Assembly (NCBI GenBank): GCA_030583665.1
Contig: CP129469.1
Coordinates: 558,001 to 622,000, forward strand
DNA from: Candidatus Jettenia sp. AMX2
GTDB lineage: Bacteria; Planctomycetota; Brocadiia; Brocadiales; Brocadiaceae
Direction of reading: 5' to 3'
DNA: 64,000 bases
Shown one piece after another: positions 18,538 through 28,469 of the stretch (the first letter of the stretch is position 1; each line of letters starts with the position of its first letter). The notes beneath the pieces were generated by a model, which searched no databases, was not told the origin of the DNA, and saw only the letters and a list, made by a program, of their open reading frames with translations. The position numbers and the translations under genes were made by a program.

Positions 18538-19683
18538 TTGAAAGCATTTATTACAGGCATTACCGGCCAGGATGGCTCTTATCTTGCCGAGTTATTACTA
18601 TCGAAAGGGTATGAGGTTCATGGCATTATAAGAAGGGCATCTACTTTTAATACACACCGGATTGATCATATTTACCTCGATCCGCACGATCCTGATGCAA
18701 AAGTATTTCTCCATTACGGCGATCTTTCCGACTCTGGCGTAATAACAGAAATTATCTGGAGTGTAAGGCCCGATGAAATTTATCATTTGGGAGCCCAATC
18801 CCATGTAAAAGTTTCATTTGACATGGCAGAATATACTGGAAATACAACAGGTTTGGGTACCACCAGAATCCTTGATGCCATAAGGAGAAGCGGTGTTAAA
18901 ACAAAATTTTATCATGCCTCTTCTTCTGAAATGTTTGGTGCCTCCTCACCTCCACAAAATGAGAACACCCCATTTCATCCCCGGAGTCCTTATGCTGCTG
19001 CAAAACTATATGCACACTGGATGGCGGTCAATTATCGTGAAGCCTATAACCTCTTTGCGTGTAATGGAATACTTTTTAACCATGAGTCGCCAAGAAGGGG
19101 TGAGACCTTTGTAACCAGAAAAATAACGAGAGCCCTTGCTAATATTCTTGCAGGAAACCAAAAGAAACTTTATTTGGGAAATCTGAATGCCAAAAGAGAC
19201 TGGGGATTTGCTCCTGAATATGTTGAAATGATGTGGCTCATGCTCCAGCAAGATACTCCGGATGACTACGTAGTAGGCACTGGCAATAGCTATTCAGTCA
19301 GAGACTTTGTTGAGAAAGCATTCAGCTACGCCGGTATCGGGCTGGAATGGACGGGTAAAGGTTCAAATGAAAAAGGCATAATCAATTCCTCGTCCTTCAG
19401 CCCATGTCTAAACCCTGGTGATGTGATCATAGAAGTAGACCCCAAATACTACCGTCCCACGGAAGTCGAATGCCTAAAAGCTGATATCACAAAAGCAAAA
19501 CAGAAGCTTCATTGGGAACCAAGAACGACATTTGACGAGCTTGTTAAGGTAATGGTGGATTATGATATGAAACTTGTTGGATTAAAACCTCCCGGAGATG
19601 GAACGGACATTTTGCTTAACAAAGGCTTCCACTATACAAATCATGACGTTGCTTTCTATGAGAAAATAAAGGAAGGATTGTAA
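18538..19683 (+). CDS. gmd: GDP-mannose 4,6-dehydratase
   Basis: Gmd converts GDP-D-mannose to GDP-4-keto-6-deoxymannose, the first step to GDP-L-fucose. It shows the NAD(P)-binding [19 protein letters not shown], the catalytic S-S-E (ASSSEMFG), [11 protein letters not shown] with the Tyr/Lys pair, and the Gmd-specific [20 protein letters not shown] favour TTG at 18538, which gives the standard start K-A-F-I-T-G and sits behind GGAAG; GTG at 18529 would add three residues. The chain (~381 residues) is slightly longer than usual (~370), with extra residues before the C-terminus. fcl follows 66 bp later. Confidence 0.95.
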   Translation: MKAFITGITGQDGSYLAELLLSKGYEVHGIIRRASTFNTHRIDHIYLDPHDPDAKVFLHYGDLSDSGVITEIIWSVRPDEIYHLGAQSHVKVSFDMAEYTGNTTGLGTTRILDAIRRSGVKTKFYHASSSEMFGASSPPQNENTPFHPRSPYAAAKLYAHWMAVNYREAYNLFACNGILFNHESPRRGETFVTRKITRALANILAGNQKKLYLGNLNAKRDWGFAPEYVEMMWLMLQQDTPDDYVVGTGNSYSVRDFVEKAFSYAGIGLEWTGKGSNEKGIINSSSFSPCLNPGDVIIEVDPKYYRPTEVECLKADITKAKQKLHWEPRTTFDELVKVMVDYDMKLVGLKPPGDGTDILLNKGFHYTNHDVAFYEKIKEGL

Positions 19684-19749
19684 AACAGGTTGAGGAATAG
19701 TGTGATAGTGTATCAGTGTTTTGAAGTGATGGATGTTTGGTGAAAAGTT

Positions 19750-20850
19750 ATGAAAAAATCCTCTAAAATCTTTGTTGCCGGTGGCACTGGAATGGTTGGA
19801 AGTGCTATAATCAGAAAGCTTCTTTCTTCTGATTATACAAACATCATCTGCAATTATCACAAACGCCCCTCTAACTTCAACCTTAATCATAATCTCTGTA
19901 ACTTTGTTCCTCTTAACCTGATCTGTCAATCAGATGTCGAGATATTCTTTGATCAGGAGCGTCCAGACTACGTCTTTCTTGCGGCTGCAAAAGTTGGAGG
20001 CATATTAGCCAACAGCATTTATAAAGCCGAATTCATGTATGACAACCTTGCGATTGCACTCAATGTTATAAATGCAGCATACAAATGCAAGGTAAAGAAA
20101 CTTCTGAATTTGGGTTCTTCCTGTATCTATCCCAAACTTGCTCCACAGCCTTTAAAGGAGGAATACCTCTTGACAGGCGCCTTAGAGCCAACAAACGAAC
20201 CCTATGCCATAGCAAAAATAGCAGCAATAAAACTTTGCAGGTATTATAATGAACAATACGGAACAAACTTTATCTCAGTTATGCCAACAAACTTATATGG
20301 TCCCAACGACAACTTTGATCTGAAAACTGCCCATGTTTTACCTGCGCTAATAAGGAAATTTCATCTGGCAAAACTTTTGAAAATAGGAAAGTATGAAGAG
20401 ATAGAAAAAGATATTCAAAAACGCCCCCTCAGTCACAACCTTGATCACGATCTTAAGCATGCCCTTGAACAAATTGGCATCACCACCGACAATGTTGAAC
20501 TTTGGGGCAGTGGTGAACCCTTCAGGGAATTTCTTTACGTTGATGATCTTGCAGAGGCATGTATTTTTCTCATGCAAAGTTTTGATTCAAAAGACCTTGA
20601 TCATGACTTTCTCAATATTGGGACAGGAATGGATATAAGAATAAAAGATTTAGCAGTCCATATAAAAGATATTACAGGATTTACCGGGGATATAAAATAT
20701 GATATATTGAGACCCGATGGAACACCTAGAAAATTACTTGATATATCAAGGATTACATCTCTCGGTTGGAAAGCGAATACAAGTCTCCTTGAAGGGATCA
20801 GAAAGACATACGAATTTTATAGGAATTATCGAGAACATGATAAGATTTAA
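19750..20850 (+). CDS. fcl: GDP-L-fucose synthase
   Basis: Fcl epimerises and reduces GDP-4-keto-6-deoxymannose to GDP-L-fucose using NADPH. The protein has IFVAGGTGMVGSAIIRKL, AAAKVGGILANSIYKAEFMY, the catalytic Ser region LLNLGSSCIYPKLAPQPLKE and YAIAKIAAIKLCRYYNEQYG with the Tyr/Lys pair. At 366 residues it exceeds the ~320 of E. coli Fcl because of an insert near residues 200-240 (KIGKYEEIEKDIQKRPL...), found in a known long-form subgroup. It pairs with gmd. A decayed second copy lies at 22224-22628. Confidence 0.94.
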   Translation: MKKSSKIFVAGGTGMVGSAIIRKLLSSDYTNIICNYHKRPSNFNLNHNLCNFVPLNLICQSDVEIFFDQERPDYVFLAAAKVGGILANSIYKAEFMYDNLAIALNVINAAYKCKVKKLLNLGSSCIYPKLAPQPLKEEYLLTGALEPTNEPYAIAKIAAIKLCRYYNEQYGTNFISVMPTNLYGPNDNFDLKTAHVLPALIRKFHLAKLLKIGKYEEIEKDIQKRPLSHNLDHDLKHALEQIGITTDNVELWGSGEPFREFLYVDDLAEACIFLMQSFDSKDLDHDFLNIGTGMDIRIKDLAVHIKDITGFTGDIKYDILRPDGTPRKLLDISRITSLGWKANTSLLEGIRKTYEFYRNYREHDKI

Positions 20851-20926
20851 TCCTGAATTTTAGCAAGGTATTATCATATGTTACTAATTAACCTTGCTGC
20901 TTACTGTCTGGCAAGAAGTTCCATAT

Positions 20927-21796
20927 ATGAACCGTAAAGGCATTATACTTGCGGGTGGTTCTGGTACCCGTCTCTATCCGGTAACCAGGGGTGTCTCTAA
21001 GCAACTCTTGCCTGTGTATGACAAACCATTGATTTATTACCCGCTTTCAGTATTAATGCTGGCGGGTATCAGGGATATTCTGATCATTACCACCCCTGTG
21101 GATCAGGTATGTTTTAAGCGCCTTCTCAATGACGGCAGGGAGTTTGGTATCAACATCAACTATGCTGTACAACCCTCTCCTGGCGGTCTGGCGCAAGCTT
21201 TTATTATCGGAGAGGAATTTATTGGCAATGACAATGTGTGTTTAATACTGGGAGATAACATTTTTTATGGTCAGGGATTTACTCCAATATTAAGAGAATG
21301 TGTAAGCTTGCAAGAAGGGGCTATTGTGTTTGGGTACCGGGTTAAAGATCCCAGGAGATTTGGAGTTATAGAATTTGACAAAAATAAAACGGTAAAATCA
21401 ATTGAAGAAAAACCAAAAAAACCCAGAAGCAATTTTGTAGTAACGGGTTTGTATTTTTACGATAATGATGTAATCCAAATTGCTAAGAATATCAAACCTT
21501 CGTGCAGAGGAGAGTTGGAGATAACGGATGTAAACAGGGAATACCTGCAAAAAGGAAGGCTGAAAGTGGAGCTTTTGGGACGTGGTTTTGCATGGCTGGA
21601 TACGGGAACCCATGACAGCCTTATTGAGGCAAGCCAGTTTGTTCAAACAATAGAGTACAGGCAGGGATATAAAATAGCCTGTCTTGAAGAAATTGCATTT
21701 AATAATGGGTGGATTAGTAGGGAAAATGTTTTAGAAAAAGCCTGGTCCCTTAGTAAAACAAGTTATGGACAGTATTTGATTGATATGGTAAAATGA
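20927..21796 (+). CDS. rmlA: Glucose-1-phosphate thymidylyltransferase
   Basis: RmlA makes dTDP-glucose from glucose 1-phosphate and dTTP. Diagnostic features are [40 protein letters not shown], the metal-site [10 protein letters not shown] and the C-terminal [20 protein letters not shown]. At 290 residues from the ATG at 20927 it matches the family; an earlier start would add 11 residues not found in relatives. No standard RmlB, RmlC or RmlD is adjacent; an RmlB-like gene lies at 35181-36185. Its stop overlaps the start of the wzx remnant (ATGA), so the two were once coupled. Confidence 0.95.
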   Translation: MNRKGIILAGGSGTRLYPVTRGVSKQLLPVYDKPLIYYPLSVLMLAGIRDILIITTPVDQVCFKRLLNDGREFGININYAVQPSPGGLAQAFIIGEEFIGNDNVCLILGDNIFYGQGFTPILRECVSLQEGAIVFGYRVKDPRRFGVIEFDKNKTVKSIEEKPKKPRSNFVVTGLYFYDNDVIQIAKNIKPSCRGELEITDVNREYLQKGRLKVELLGRGFAWLDTGTHDSLIEASQFVQTIEYRQGYKIACLEEIAFNNGWISRENVLEKAWSLSKTSYGQYLIDMVK

Positions 21797-22014
21797 ATCG
21801 AACACTAATTAAATCCCTTCCAGCATTCATCCGTACAAGATTAGAAGGCCGTACTAATCTACAAAATGTCCTTACAAACACAGGCTGGCTGCTTGCCGAT
21901 AAAATACTGCGTATGGGCTTGGGATTATTTGTTGGTGTCTGGATTGCCCGTTATCTTGGACCTGAGCGATTTGGATTATTCAACTATGCTGTGGCCTTTG
22001 CTCCTTTGTATTAA
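21793..22014 (+). pseudogene. N-terminal remnant of a Wzx-type polysaccharide flippase
   Basis: Only 73 codons remain. NVLTNTGWLLADKILRMGLG and LFVGVWIARYLGPERFGLFN are the classic N-terminus of oligosaccharide flippases (Wzx/RfbX/MATE-like, normally 400-480 residues with 12 or more TM helices). The frame then meets TAA, and neither other frame resumes a flippase. The start overlaps rmlA by 4 bp and looks intact, so the gene was truncated by deletion. The ABC exporter immediately downstream probably made it dispensable. Confidence 0.85.
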
Positions 22015-22093
22015 TTGGTAGTGTGTTCACAAGTACAATTAATACCAGGAGTAAAGGAATAAATCAAGTATAAAAATAGTCGTAATACATTGA

Positions 22094-22123
22094 TAAGTCA
22101 TAAGTTATGCGGTTCATGACTTA
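22094..22123. repeat. 8-bp inverted repeat in the wzx-fcl deletion scar
   Basis: TAAGTCAT and ATGACTTA flank a 14-nt loop. The hairpin sits between the wzx stub and the fcl remnant. It could mark a recombination point or be incidental. Confidence 0.4.
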
Positions 22124-22223
22124 CGACGCAAAAAATTTTTTTGACGGACTTTTTAACATAGTAATGTAACATTTACAGCAGGTTGGCTAATAAAAGTATT
22201 GTTCGTGCTGAATTATAGCAAAG

Positions 22224-22628
22224 GTGCAACCTATGCTTGCGATTTTAATTTGGTCTTGTTTATTTAAGGTTTTGGGGGAAAATAGAACTCCAAAAATTGT
22301 CACGAGTAGGTATACTACCTTGACAAGAGAATTCTTATATGCGGAAGATGCCGCAGAGAGGATTCTCCTTGCTGCTGAACGATATAATAAACCGTCCTCA
22401 GTTAATCTTAGTGCAGGATTCGATATTTCTATAAAAGATTTAGTAGGATTGATTACCAGTCTGGTAAATTTTGAAGGAAAGATCTTTTGAAATGCATCAA
22501 AACCCGATGGACAGCCCAAGCAGATGTTAGATACCTCTAAGGCATATAAGGAATTCGAATTTAAGGCCAAAATAAGTCTTGAAGAAGGATCGAAGCGGAC
22601 AATTGAGTGGTATATAAAAGACAGATAA
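22224..22628 (+). pseudogene. Decayed C-terminal fragment of a GDP-L-fucose synthase/epimerase
   Basis: The reading frame retains TREFLYAEDAAERILLAAER, SVNLSAGFDISIKDLVGLI and, after a stop, ASKPDGQPKQMLDTSKAYKE ending in TIEWYIKDR. This is the C-terminal half of an Fcl-type enzyme. An in-frame TGA at about 22487 replaces a Trp codon expected just before the ASKPDG segment. The sequence upstream of TREFLY is degraded and no N-terminal half exists. It is more like standard short-form Fcl than the intact long-form copy at 19750, so it belonged to a different sugar operon. Confidence 0.85.
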
Positions 22629-22639
22629 ATTATTTTAAT

Positions 22640-23473
22640 ATGGAGAATCTATTGCAATACACATTAATCATCGAAGCAGGTCGTCATGAGATGCACTACT
22701 GGAAAGATCTCTGGCATTATAGAGAATTATTCCTTTTTCTTTCATGGCGTGACATTCTAGTCCGTTATAAACAAACTGTCATCGGTATTGCATGGAGTAT
22801 GATTAGACCTTTATTGACTATGATCGTTTTCTCCATTGTTTTTGGTAAGTTAGCTGGACTTTCATCGGAAGGGATGCCTTATCCTATTTTAGTTTATGCT
22901 GCCATGCTTCCTTGGCAATTTTTTGCTAATTCATTAAGTGAGAGTAGCAATTCACTAATCACCAATGCAAATATGCTGTCAAAGGTCTATTTTCCACGTA
23001 TTATTATGCCTGTCAGTACAATAATTGTCAATCTAGTAGATTTTTTGATTTCTTTTGTTATTCTCGTTATTTTAATGGTTTGGTATCAATTTGTACCTGA
23101 TTGGCGGATTCTTACATTGCCATTCTTTCTATTTCTTGCGTTGATTGCATCTCTCGGCTTCGGATGCTGGTTAGCTGCGCTGAACGTAAAATACCGTGAT
23201 TTCCGTTATATTGTGCCGTTCATCGTGCAGTTTGGCCTTTACATTTCACCGGTGGGGTTTAGCACAAATGTTGTACCTGAAAAGTGGAGGCTTTTTTATT
23301 CACTAAATCCGATGGTGGGAGTCATAGATGGTTTTCGCTGGGCGATTCTTGGCGGTAGCGCTCATATTTACTGGCCGGGCTTTTTGCTTTCCTCGGCTTT
23401 GACTCTTACGTTTTTCCTGTTCGGTATCAGGTATTTCCGCAATACCGAGCGAACATTTGCAGACATTATTTAA
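22640..23473 (+). CDS. wzm: ABC-2 type polysaccharide exporter, permease subunit
   Basis: This membrane subunit of an O-antigen/capsule ABC exporter begins with the amphipathic WHYRELFLFLSWRDILVRYK, typical of Wzm/TagG, and continues with QTVIGIAWSMIRPLLTMIVF. About six hydrophobic segments follow, with the conserved LAALNVKYRDFRYIVPFIVQ. With Wzt it moves an undecaprenyl-linked polysaccharide across the inner membrane. I use the ATG at 22640; the upstream extension lies in the fcl remnant. The intact wzm lies directly after two dead genes of a different export pathway. Confidence 0.93.
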   Translation: MENLLQYTLIIEAGRHEMHYWKDLWHYRELFLFLSWRDILVRYKQTVIGIAWSMIRPLLTMIVFSIVFGKLAGLSSEGMPYPILVYAAMLPWQFFANSLSESSNSLITNANMLSKVYFPRIIMPVSTIIVNLVDFLISFVILVILMVWYQFVPDWRILTLPFFLFLALIASLGFGCWLAALNVKYRDFRYIVPFIVQFGLYISPVGFSTNVVPEKWRLFYSLNPMVGVIDGFRWAILGGSAHIYWPGFLLSSALTLTFFLFGIRYFRNTERTFADII

Positions 23474-23570
23474 ATCCCACAAAGGTGTAAAGGGTGGTAT
23501 TTACACTATTGGTATCTAATGAATTAACTTTTGAATTAACTTTTTACAATTTTTCTAACGTAAGGAAACC

Positions 23571-24845
23571 TTGAGCTATACAGTTATCAAAGTCGAAAAC
23601 TTAGGCAAAAGATATTTTCTCAGACATCAGAAAAAAGAGCGCTATACAGCACTGCGTGATGTTATTACCAATAAGATAAAGTCTCTTAGTAAAAGGATTT
23701 TTAAGCCTGAGAGTCGAGAGCCAATAGCTTGTAACACTTCAGTTGAAGAATTCTGGGCACTTAGAGATGTATCTTTTGAGATCAAACAAGGAGATCGAGT
23801 TGGAATTATCGGTCGCAATGGAGCAGGGAAAACCACGGTGCTTAAAATTCTTAGTCGTATAACTGAGCCAACAACAGGCCGCGTATCTATTAAAGGCCGA
23901 GTTGCAAGTCTTTTGGAAGTTGGAACCGGCTTTCACCCTGAACTTACCGGACGGGAAAATATTTACCTTAACGGTGCTATTCTTGGAATGACCAAGGCTG
24001 AGATCAAAAAGAAGTTCGATGAAATTGTGGCTTTTGCTGAGGTAGAGAAATTTCTTGATACACCTGTAAAGCGTTATTCTTCGGGGATGTATGTCCGCCT
24101 TGCCTTTGCTGTGGCGGCTCATCTGGAGACAGAAATATTGTTAATCGACGAGGTGCTGGCAGTAGGTGATGCGCAGTTTCAAGACAAATGTATTGGAAGA
24201 ATGGATGAAGTCAGCCGAAATGGCAAGACAATATTATTTGTAAGCCATAATTTTTCTGCGGTCCAACGGTTGTGCAATACAGGAATTTTTCTGGAATCAG
24301 GAAGAATTAAAATTTACGATAAAATTTCAATTGTTCTCGAAACCTATCAGCAGGCGATTACTGCCGGTAAAAATGATATTCACGAAATTTCTGTTAAAGA
24401 TGGGGAAGCAAGATTTGTAAAATGGCAATTGATCGATGCTTCTACCCAGTTGCAATATAGTTGTTATTCACGTGATAATTGCCGGTTTTTATTTACCTTG
24501 CTATCAAAGAGAAAAGTATCGGGTGCTTTTATTGGTTTTGCAGTTTGGAATCTGAAAGGGGATCTCATACTTGCAGTGAGTAGTTTGGATGGCGGCGGTA
24601 AATATCTTGAGATAGAGGAGGGTATGTATCAATTAGTATTTAAAGTAAAACTTCCGTTAAAAGCGGGTTCTTATCAATTGGATATAAGCTTGAATAGCCT
24701 CGATCAAGGCCAGGTTGATCGATGGTCTGCGGAGCCTAAGTTAGCAGTTTTGCCCCGGCTTAATACTAATCTTCCGGAATACTGGCACGGTCTTTTAAAC
24801 GAAGAAGTAAAATTTGAATTTTATAATACTCCAACGGCAAAGTGA
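23571..24845 (+). CDS. wzt: ABC exporter ATPase with C-terminal carbohydrate-binding domain
   Basis: This is the ATPase of the Wzm/Wzt polysaccharide exporter. It has Walker A (GRNGAGKTT), the signature [18 protein letters not shown], Walker B ([12 protein letters not shown]) and the switch His (LFVSHN). Beyond residue ~260 is a beta-rich extension of about 160 residues ([12 protein letters not shown] onward), the Wzt-C type domain that recognises the modified end of the O-chain. The start is a TTG at 23571 with AAGGAAA upstream. A Wzt-C domain usually implies chain termination by a capping group such as methyl, which suits the methyltransferase genes that follow. Confidence 0.93.
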   Translation: MSYTVIKVENLGKRYFLRHQKKERYTALRDVITNKIKSLSKRIFKPESREPIACNTSVEEFWALRDVSFEIKQGDRVGIIGRNGAGKTTVLKILSRITEPTTGRVSIKGRVASLLEVGTGFHPELTGRENIYLNGAILGMTKAEIKKKFDEIVAFAEVEKFLDTPVKRYSSGMYVRLAFAVAAHLETEILLIDEVLAVGDAQFQDKCIGRMDEVSRNGKTILFVSHNFSAVQRLCNTGIFLESGRIKIYDKISIVLETYQQAITAGKNDIHEISVKDGEARFVKWQLIDASTQLQYSCYSRDNCRFLFTLLSKRKVSGAFIGFAVWNLKGDLILAVSSLDGGGKYLEIEEGMYQLVFKVKLPLKAGSYQLDISLNSLDQGQVDRWSAEPKLAVLPRLNTNLPEYWHGLLNEEVKFEFYNTPTAK

Positions 24846-24861
24846 AGGATTATAATTAATA

Positions 24862-25599
24862 GTGAAAATTAAAAGATTCATTCGACACATTGGAAGAAAA
24901 GCAAATCAACTTGTAAATCAGACTTTAACCGAAATGCCGATTTTTGATCAGCCTTATTATTCTGATATAACAGAAGCACGTATTCAACATTTGAAATCAT
25001 TGGGGCTGCCTTTGGCAGGGAAGTCTGTTATTGATGTGGGTTGCGGAATCGGAAGATTGTCTGTGTTTTTCACAGAACTGGGCTGTAAAGTGTTTTGCGT
25101 AGATGGTCGATTGGAAAACATTCAAAAACTACGTAAACTATACCCTTCCTGTAAGTCTGCGGTTGTCGATCTCGAAACTCATCAGATATTAGAATATGGT
25201 GATTTTGATATTGTGTTTTGCTATGGTTTGCTATATCACCTTTCTGATCCTTTTGGCTTTCTGAAAAACGCTTATAAGATTTGTAATGAAATGATGATAA
25301 TAGAAACCTGCATTACGGATGTAGATATCCCTGTTTTATGTCTGGTTGAGGAAAATCAAAATAATGCGACACAAGCACTCCGACCGATAGGATGTCGTCC
25401 CAGTCCGTCTTATGTGACTACTTGCTTAAAACTTTGCGGGTTCAAGTATGTTTATACACCTATTAAACTTCCGGAACATATTCAATTTCAGTACAAGCGA
25501 ATAAATGATTTTTCATATCAAAAGAATGGTAATCTAATACGGGATATTTTTATTGCATCCAATAAAGAAATTGAAAATAGCAAACTTCGGCATTGTTAA
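24862..25599 (+). CDS. Class I SAM-dependent methyltransferase
   Basis: This 245-residue methyltransferase starts at GTG 24862, 16 bp after wzt. Motif I is SVIDVGCGIGRLSVFFTELG, followed by the acidic VFCVDGR that binds SAM ribose and by FDIVFCYGLLYHLSDPFGFL (motif IV/post-IV). The fold is that of small-molecule or sugar methyltransferases. Position directly after wzt makes it a candidate for the O-chain terminating methylation read by the Wzt-C domain; that role is inferred from position only. Confidence 0.88.
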   Translation: MKIKRFIRHIGRKANQLVNQTLTEMPIFDQPYYSDITEARIQHLKSLGLPLAGKSVIDVGCGIGRLSVFFTELGCKVFCVDGRLENIQKLRKLYPSCKSAVVDLETHQILEYGDFDIVFCYGLLYHLSDPFGFLKNAYKICNEMMIIETCITDVDIPVLCLVEENQNNATQALRPIGCRPSPSYVTTCLKLCGFKYVYTPIKLPEHIQFQYKRINDFSYQKNGNLIRDIFIASNKEIENSKLRHC

Positions 25600-25846
25600 T
25601 GACGTAACGTAAGCAAATTCACCATCCAAGTGTTCTAAGACATATTACCGAACCTATATTTTAGAGAGGTAATAATAGGGGCGGAATAATAAATATATTA
25701 GGAGTATGACTCGGATCATAGTTTATAAGTGCGTAAGATGTGAATAATAATTAGATTATGAGTTTTTTAGATGAGATAACACACGCGTAACAGTATGGCT
25801 GTTTTATGCTGAATTTGATAAGAATAATAATCACTATAAGTATAAA

Positions 25847-26635
25847 ATGGATAAATATAAATTGAGAACATTGGCTAACAACTTACTTGGAGGGCGTCTC
25901 TTAATCATATATAGGATATTAAACAAGCATATAACTGATATAATTGAGGGAAGAAAAATTACTTATAATCCTAATACAGATATTGGGAAAAATTTGTTTT
26001 TTAAAGGAGAATTTGAAAAAAAAGAGCTCGAATTGTGCAAAAAATATATAAAAACAGACGCTATAGTTTTGGATATTGGAGCGAATATTGGTTTGCACAG
26101 TATTTATTTTTCGCGTGTTGCGAATAAAGGTTTAGTATTTTCTTTTGAACCTTCATTAGATACTTATAGCCTATTGTTAAACAATATAAGAAATATTGAT
26201 AATATACTGCCTTTAAATATTGCAATTTCGGATTCTAATAAAATTGCCGAATTATACGAAGCTTCTGATAGTGCTTATTCCAGTTTAAAAGATACAAAGA
26301 GAAAAGTTATAAAAAATAGACTAAAGATAATATGCTGCAAACTCGATGATTTTATTTCGAGCTTTAATTTGAGCCATATTGATTTTGTAAAAATTGATGT
26401 TGAAGGATTAGAACAAGATGTCTTGGAAGGGATGTTGTGGATAATGAATAAATATCATCCAGCGATCTTTTGTGAAATATATCAGGGCTCAAATTCAAAT
26501 GAAAATCCCGAAGAAACAATAAGATTTGTAATTGATAGAGAATACAATGCTTTTGTTTTTAATGGAAATGACCTTATAAAGTATCAAAAACATGATGATA
26601 GATTTTATAATTACTTATTTTTACCCAAAAAATGA
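25847..26635 (+). CDS. FkbM-family methyltransferase
   Basis: This 262-residue protein has the FkbM core: AIVLDIGANIGLHSIYFSRV (motif I), LVFSFEPSLDTYSLLLNNI (acidic loop) and IDFVKIDVEGLEQDVLEGML, with AIFCEIYQG after it. It is probably a sugar O-methyltransferase. Codons are markedly AT-rich, unlike the FkbM gene at 11201, indicating a separate origin. A 247-bp spacer without features precedes it. Its stop overlaps the next start by 4 bp. Confidence 0.9.
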   Translation: MDKYKLRTLANNLLGGRLLIIYRILNKHITDIIEGRKITYNPNTDIGKNLFFKGEFEKKELELCKKYIKTDAIVLDIGANIGLHSIYFSRVANKGLVFSFEPSLDTYSLLLNNIRNIDNILPLNIAISDSNKIAELYEASDSAYSSLKDTKRKVIKNRLKIICCKLDDFISSFNLSHIDFVKIDVEGLEQDVLEGMLWIMNKYHPAIFCEIYQGSNSNENPEETIRFVIDREYNAFVFNGNDLIKYQKHDDRFYNYLFLPKK

Positions 26636-27576
26636 AATGTGCGATTTGTTTTTCTCCGAGTTTTCTTTTTTTGTTTGATTTATTCGACGACCGTTATGGG
26701 TATCCAAAGAAATATTTGCTTGCTAAATGCTCTCAGTGTGGTCACAAGTTTCTTCAAGGGAACTTTACTCGTGAATTGCTTACAAGTCTTTACACAGAAT
26801 ACTATCCACGCTCAACTTTTAGCTTAGACCAGTATAAGACTTACAAAGAGGTAAGTGGTCTTAAGGCTTGGCTTGATGGTGCATATTGTTCTGCTTTTCG
26901 TTGGGTGCCTAAAAACGTATGTGTTTTGGATATTGGCTGTGGTTTTGGTGAAACCTTGGGATATCATCAATTCCGTGGTTGTGATGCGTATGGTGTCGAG
27001 GTTGATGAAAATATCCGACGTGTTGCTGATAAATTTGGATATAAAATACACGTCGGTCTGTTTGATTCAAATCTGTATGAGTCTAATTTCTTTGACTATA
27101 TCACCATGGACCAGGTTATTGAACATGTCTGCGATCCTCTGGAAACTATGCGTGGCATTGCCAAAGTATTAAAACCAGGAGGCGTTGCCATTTTGAGTAC
27201 GCCTAATTCCAATGGGTGGGGTGCAAAAATATTTGGTCGTTATTGGATTAACTGGCATACACCCTATCACCTTCAGTTCTTTTCTGTACATTCGATGAAA
27301 CTTGTAGCTGAACAGGCAGGATTAAACTTTGAGCGTGTTAAGACGATTACCAACACTGAATGGTTGTATTATCAGTGGACACATTTGTTAACGTTTCCTA
27401 AAGTGGGTGAACCTTCAATATTCTGGTACCCGCATAGGAAGCTGGGTGTTAAAGAAAAGGTTTTGTTCAAATTAGTTGCTCTCTCCAGGCTCTCTAAAAT
27501 GAATCATATTATCACTTGTTTTTTTGACACACTTGGCATGGGAGATAATTACCTGTTTTTTTTAAGGAAAAAATGA
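26632..27576 (+). CDS. Methyltransferase with N-terminal zinc-binding motif
   Basis: This 314-residue protein begins with a zinc-ribbon-like pair (CAIC at residues 3-6 and CSQC around 33-36). A class I methyltransferase core follows: VCVLDIGCGFGETLGYHQFR, AYGVEVDE, DYITMDQVIEHVCDPLETMR and VLKPGGVAILSTPNS. Such fusions are common in O-antigen and nucleotide-sugar clusters, including sugar C- and N-methyltransferases. It overlaps both neighbours by 4 bp (ATGA), so it belongs to a tightly coupled operon. The methylated group cannot be told. Confidence 0.9.
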   Translation: MKCAICFSPSFLFLFDLFDDRYGYPKKYLLAKCSQCGHKFLQGNFTRELLTSLYTEYYPRSTFSLDQYKTYKEVSGLKAWLDGAYCSAFRWVPKNVCVLDIGCGFGETLGYHQFRGCDAYGVEVDENIRRVADKFGYKIHVGLFDSNLYESNFFDYITMDQVIEHVCDPLETMRGIAKVLKPGGVAILSTPNSNGWGAKIFGRYWINWHTPYHLQFFSVHSMKLVAEQAGLNFERVKTITNTEWLYYQWTHLLTFPKVGEPSIFWYPHRKLGVKEKVLFKLVALSRLSKMNHIITCFFDTLGMGDNYLFFLRKK

Positions 27577-28442
27577 CAGAGAAAATATATGTCCTCCTTC
27601 CGGTTCATAACCGGCGTGATATTACGAGAAATTTCATAGAATGCCTTAAAATCCAAACATTCCAAAACTATCACTTGGTTTTGATTGATGACGGTTCTAA
27701 AGATGGCACTGAAAAGATAGTTTGCAGTCTTGTTCTGAATCTCACCGTGCTTAAGGGTAATGGTAATTGGTGGTGGGCGGGGTCACTCCAACAGGGTTAC
27801 GAATGGTTAAAGTCCCAAGGTCTGCCATTAAATGACGTGGTATTGATAATTAATGACGATACAATTTTCGAGGTTGATTTTATGGAAAATGCGATGCATT
27901 TACTTCGGAAATATTCAAAAATACTACTATTAGCACAGTGTTATAATCAAAAAACTCGGGAATTAATTGATGCAGGCGTACACGTTGATTGGCGTAGATT
28001 GGCTTTTGAACATGCAGCCACGCCGGAGGAAATAAACTGTCTGTCAACCAGAGGATTGTTCTTGCGAGTTTCGGATTTCTTCGATATTGGCGGTTTTTAT
28101 CCAAAGTTGTTACCACATTATCTTTCAGATTATGAATTCACAATTCGTGCTCAGCGGAAAGGCATGAAACTAATGACAAATCATTCATTGCGATTATGGC
28201 TGAATGAAGATACCACGGGATATCGTCAATTTAAGAATGGTTCTTTTATTGATTTCCTAAAGAAATATTTTTCTAAAAAATCAGCATTGAATCCATTGGT
28301 TTTAACTATTTTTATAGCTTTAGCTTGTCCATGGCAATGGAAATTTTTTAATTGGCTTCGTATTTGGAAAGGCGCTGTTTACCAAATAATCAGTTCCTTA
28401 TTAGCATCTATAAGAAATCTAATAAAAGTTAATTTGGAATAA
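27573..28442 (+). CDS. GT2 glycosyltransferase
   Basis: This family 2 glycosyltransferase has KIYVLLPVHNRRDITRNFIE, VLIDDGSKDGTEKIV, the aromatic GNGNWWWAGSLQQGYEWL typical of rhamnosyltransferase-like GT2 enzymes, and VLIINDDTIFEVDF as the metal-binding region. It is 289 residues long with a basic/hydrophobic tail suited to membrane association. The start overlaps the preceding methyltransferase gene by 4 bp. Donor unknown. Confidence 0.88.
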   Translation: MTEKIYVLLPVHNRRDITRNFIECLKIQTFQNYHLVLIDDGSKDGTEKIVCSLVLNLTVLKGNGNWWWAGSLQQGYEWLKSQGLPLNDVVLIINDDTIFEVDFMENAMHLLRKYSKILLLAQCYNQKTRELIDAGVHVDWRRLAFEHAATPEEINCLSTRGLFLRVSDFFDIGGFYPKLLPHYLSDYEFTIRAQRKGMKLMTNHSLRLWLNEDTTGYRQFKNGSFIDFLKKYFSKKSALNPLVLTIFIALACPWQWKFFNWLRIWKGAVYQIISSLLASIRNLIKVNLE

Positions 28443-28469
28443 ACCTCATTCGTAGTGTGGGAAAAAACG

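Noticed and set aside
22480-22492. Reading TGA as Trp (recoded genetic code) in the fcl remnant
   Set aside because: TGA acts as a normal stop elsewhere in the window (for example overlapping ATGA starts), and the gene has lost its N-terminal half anyway.
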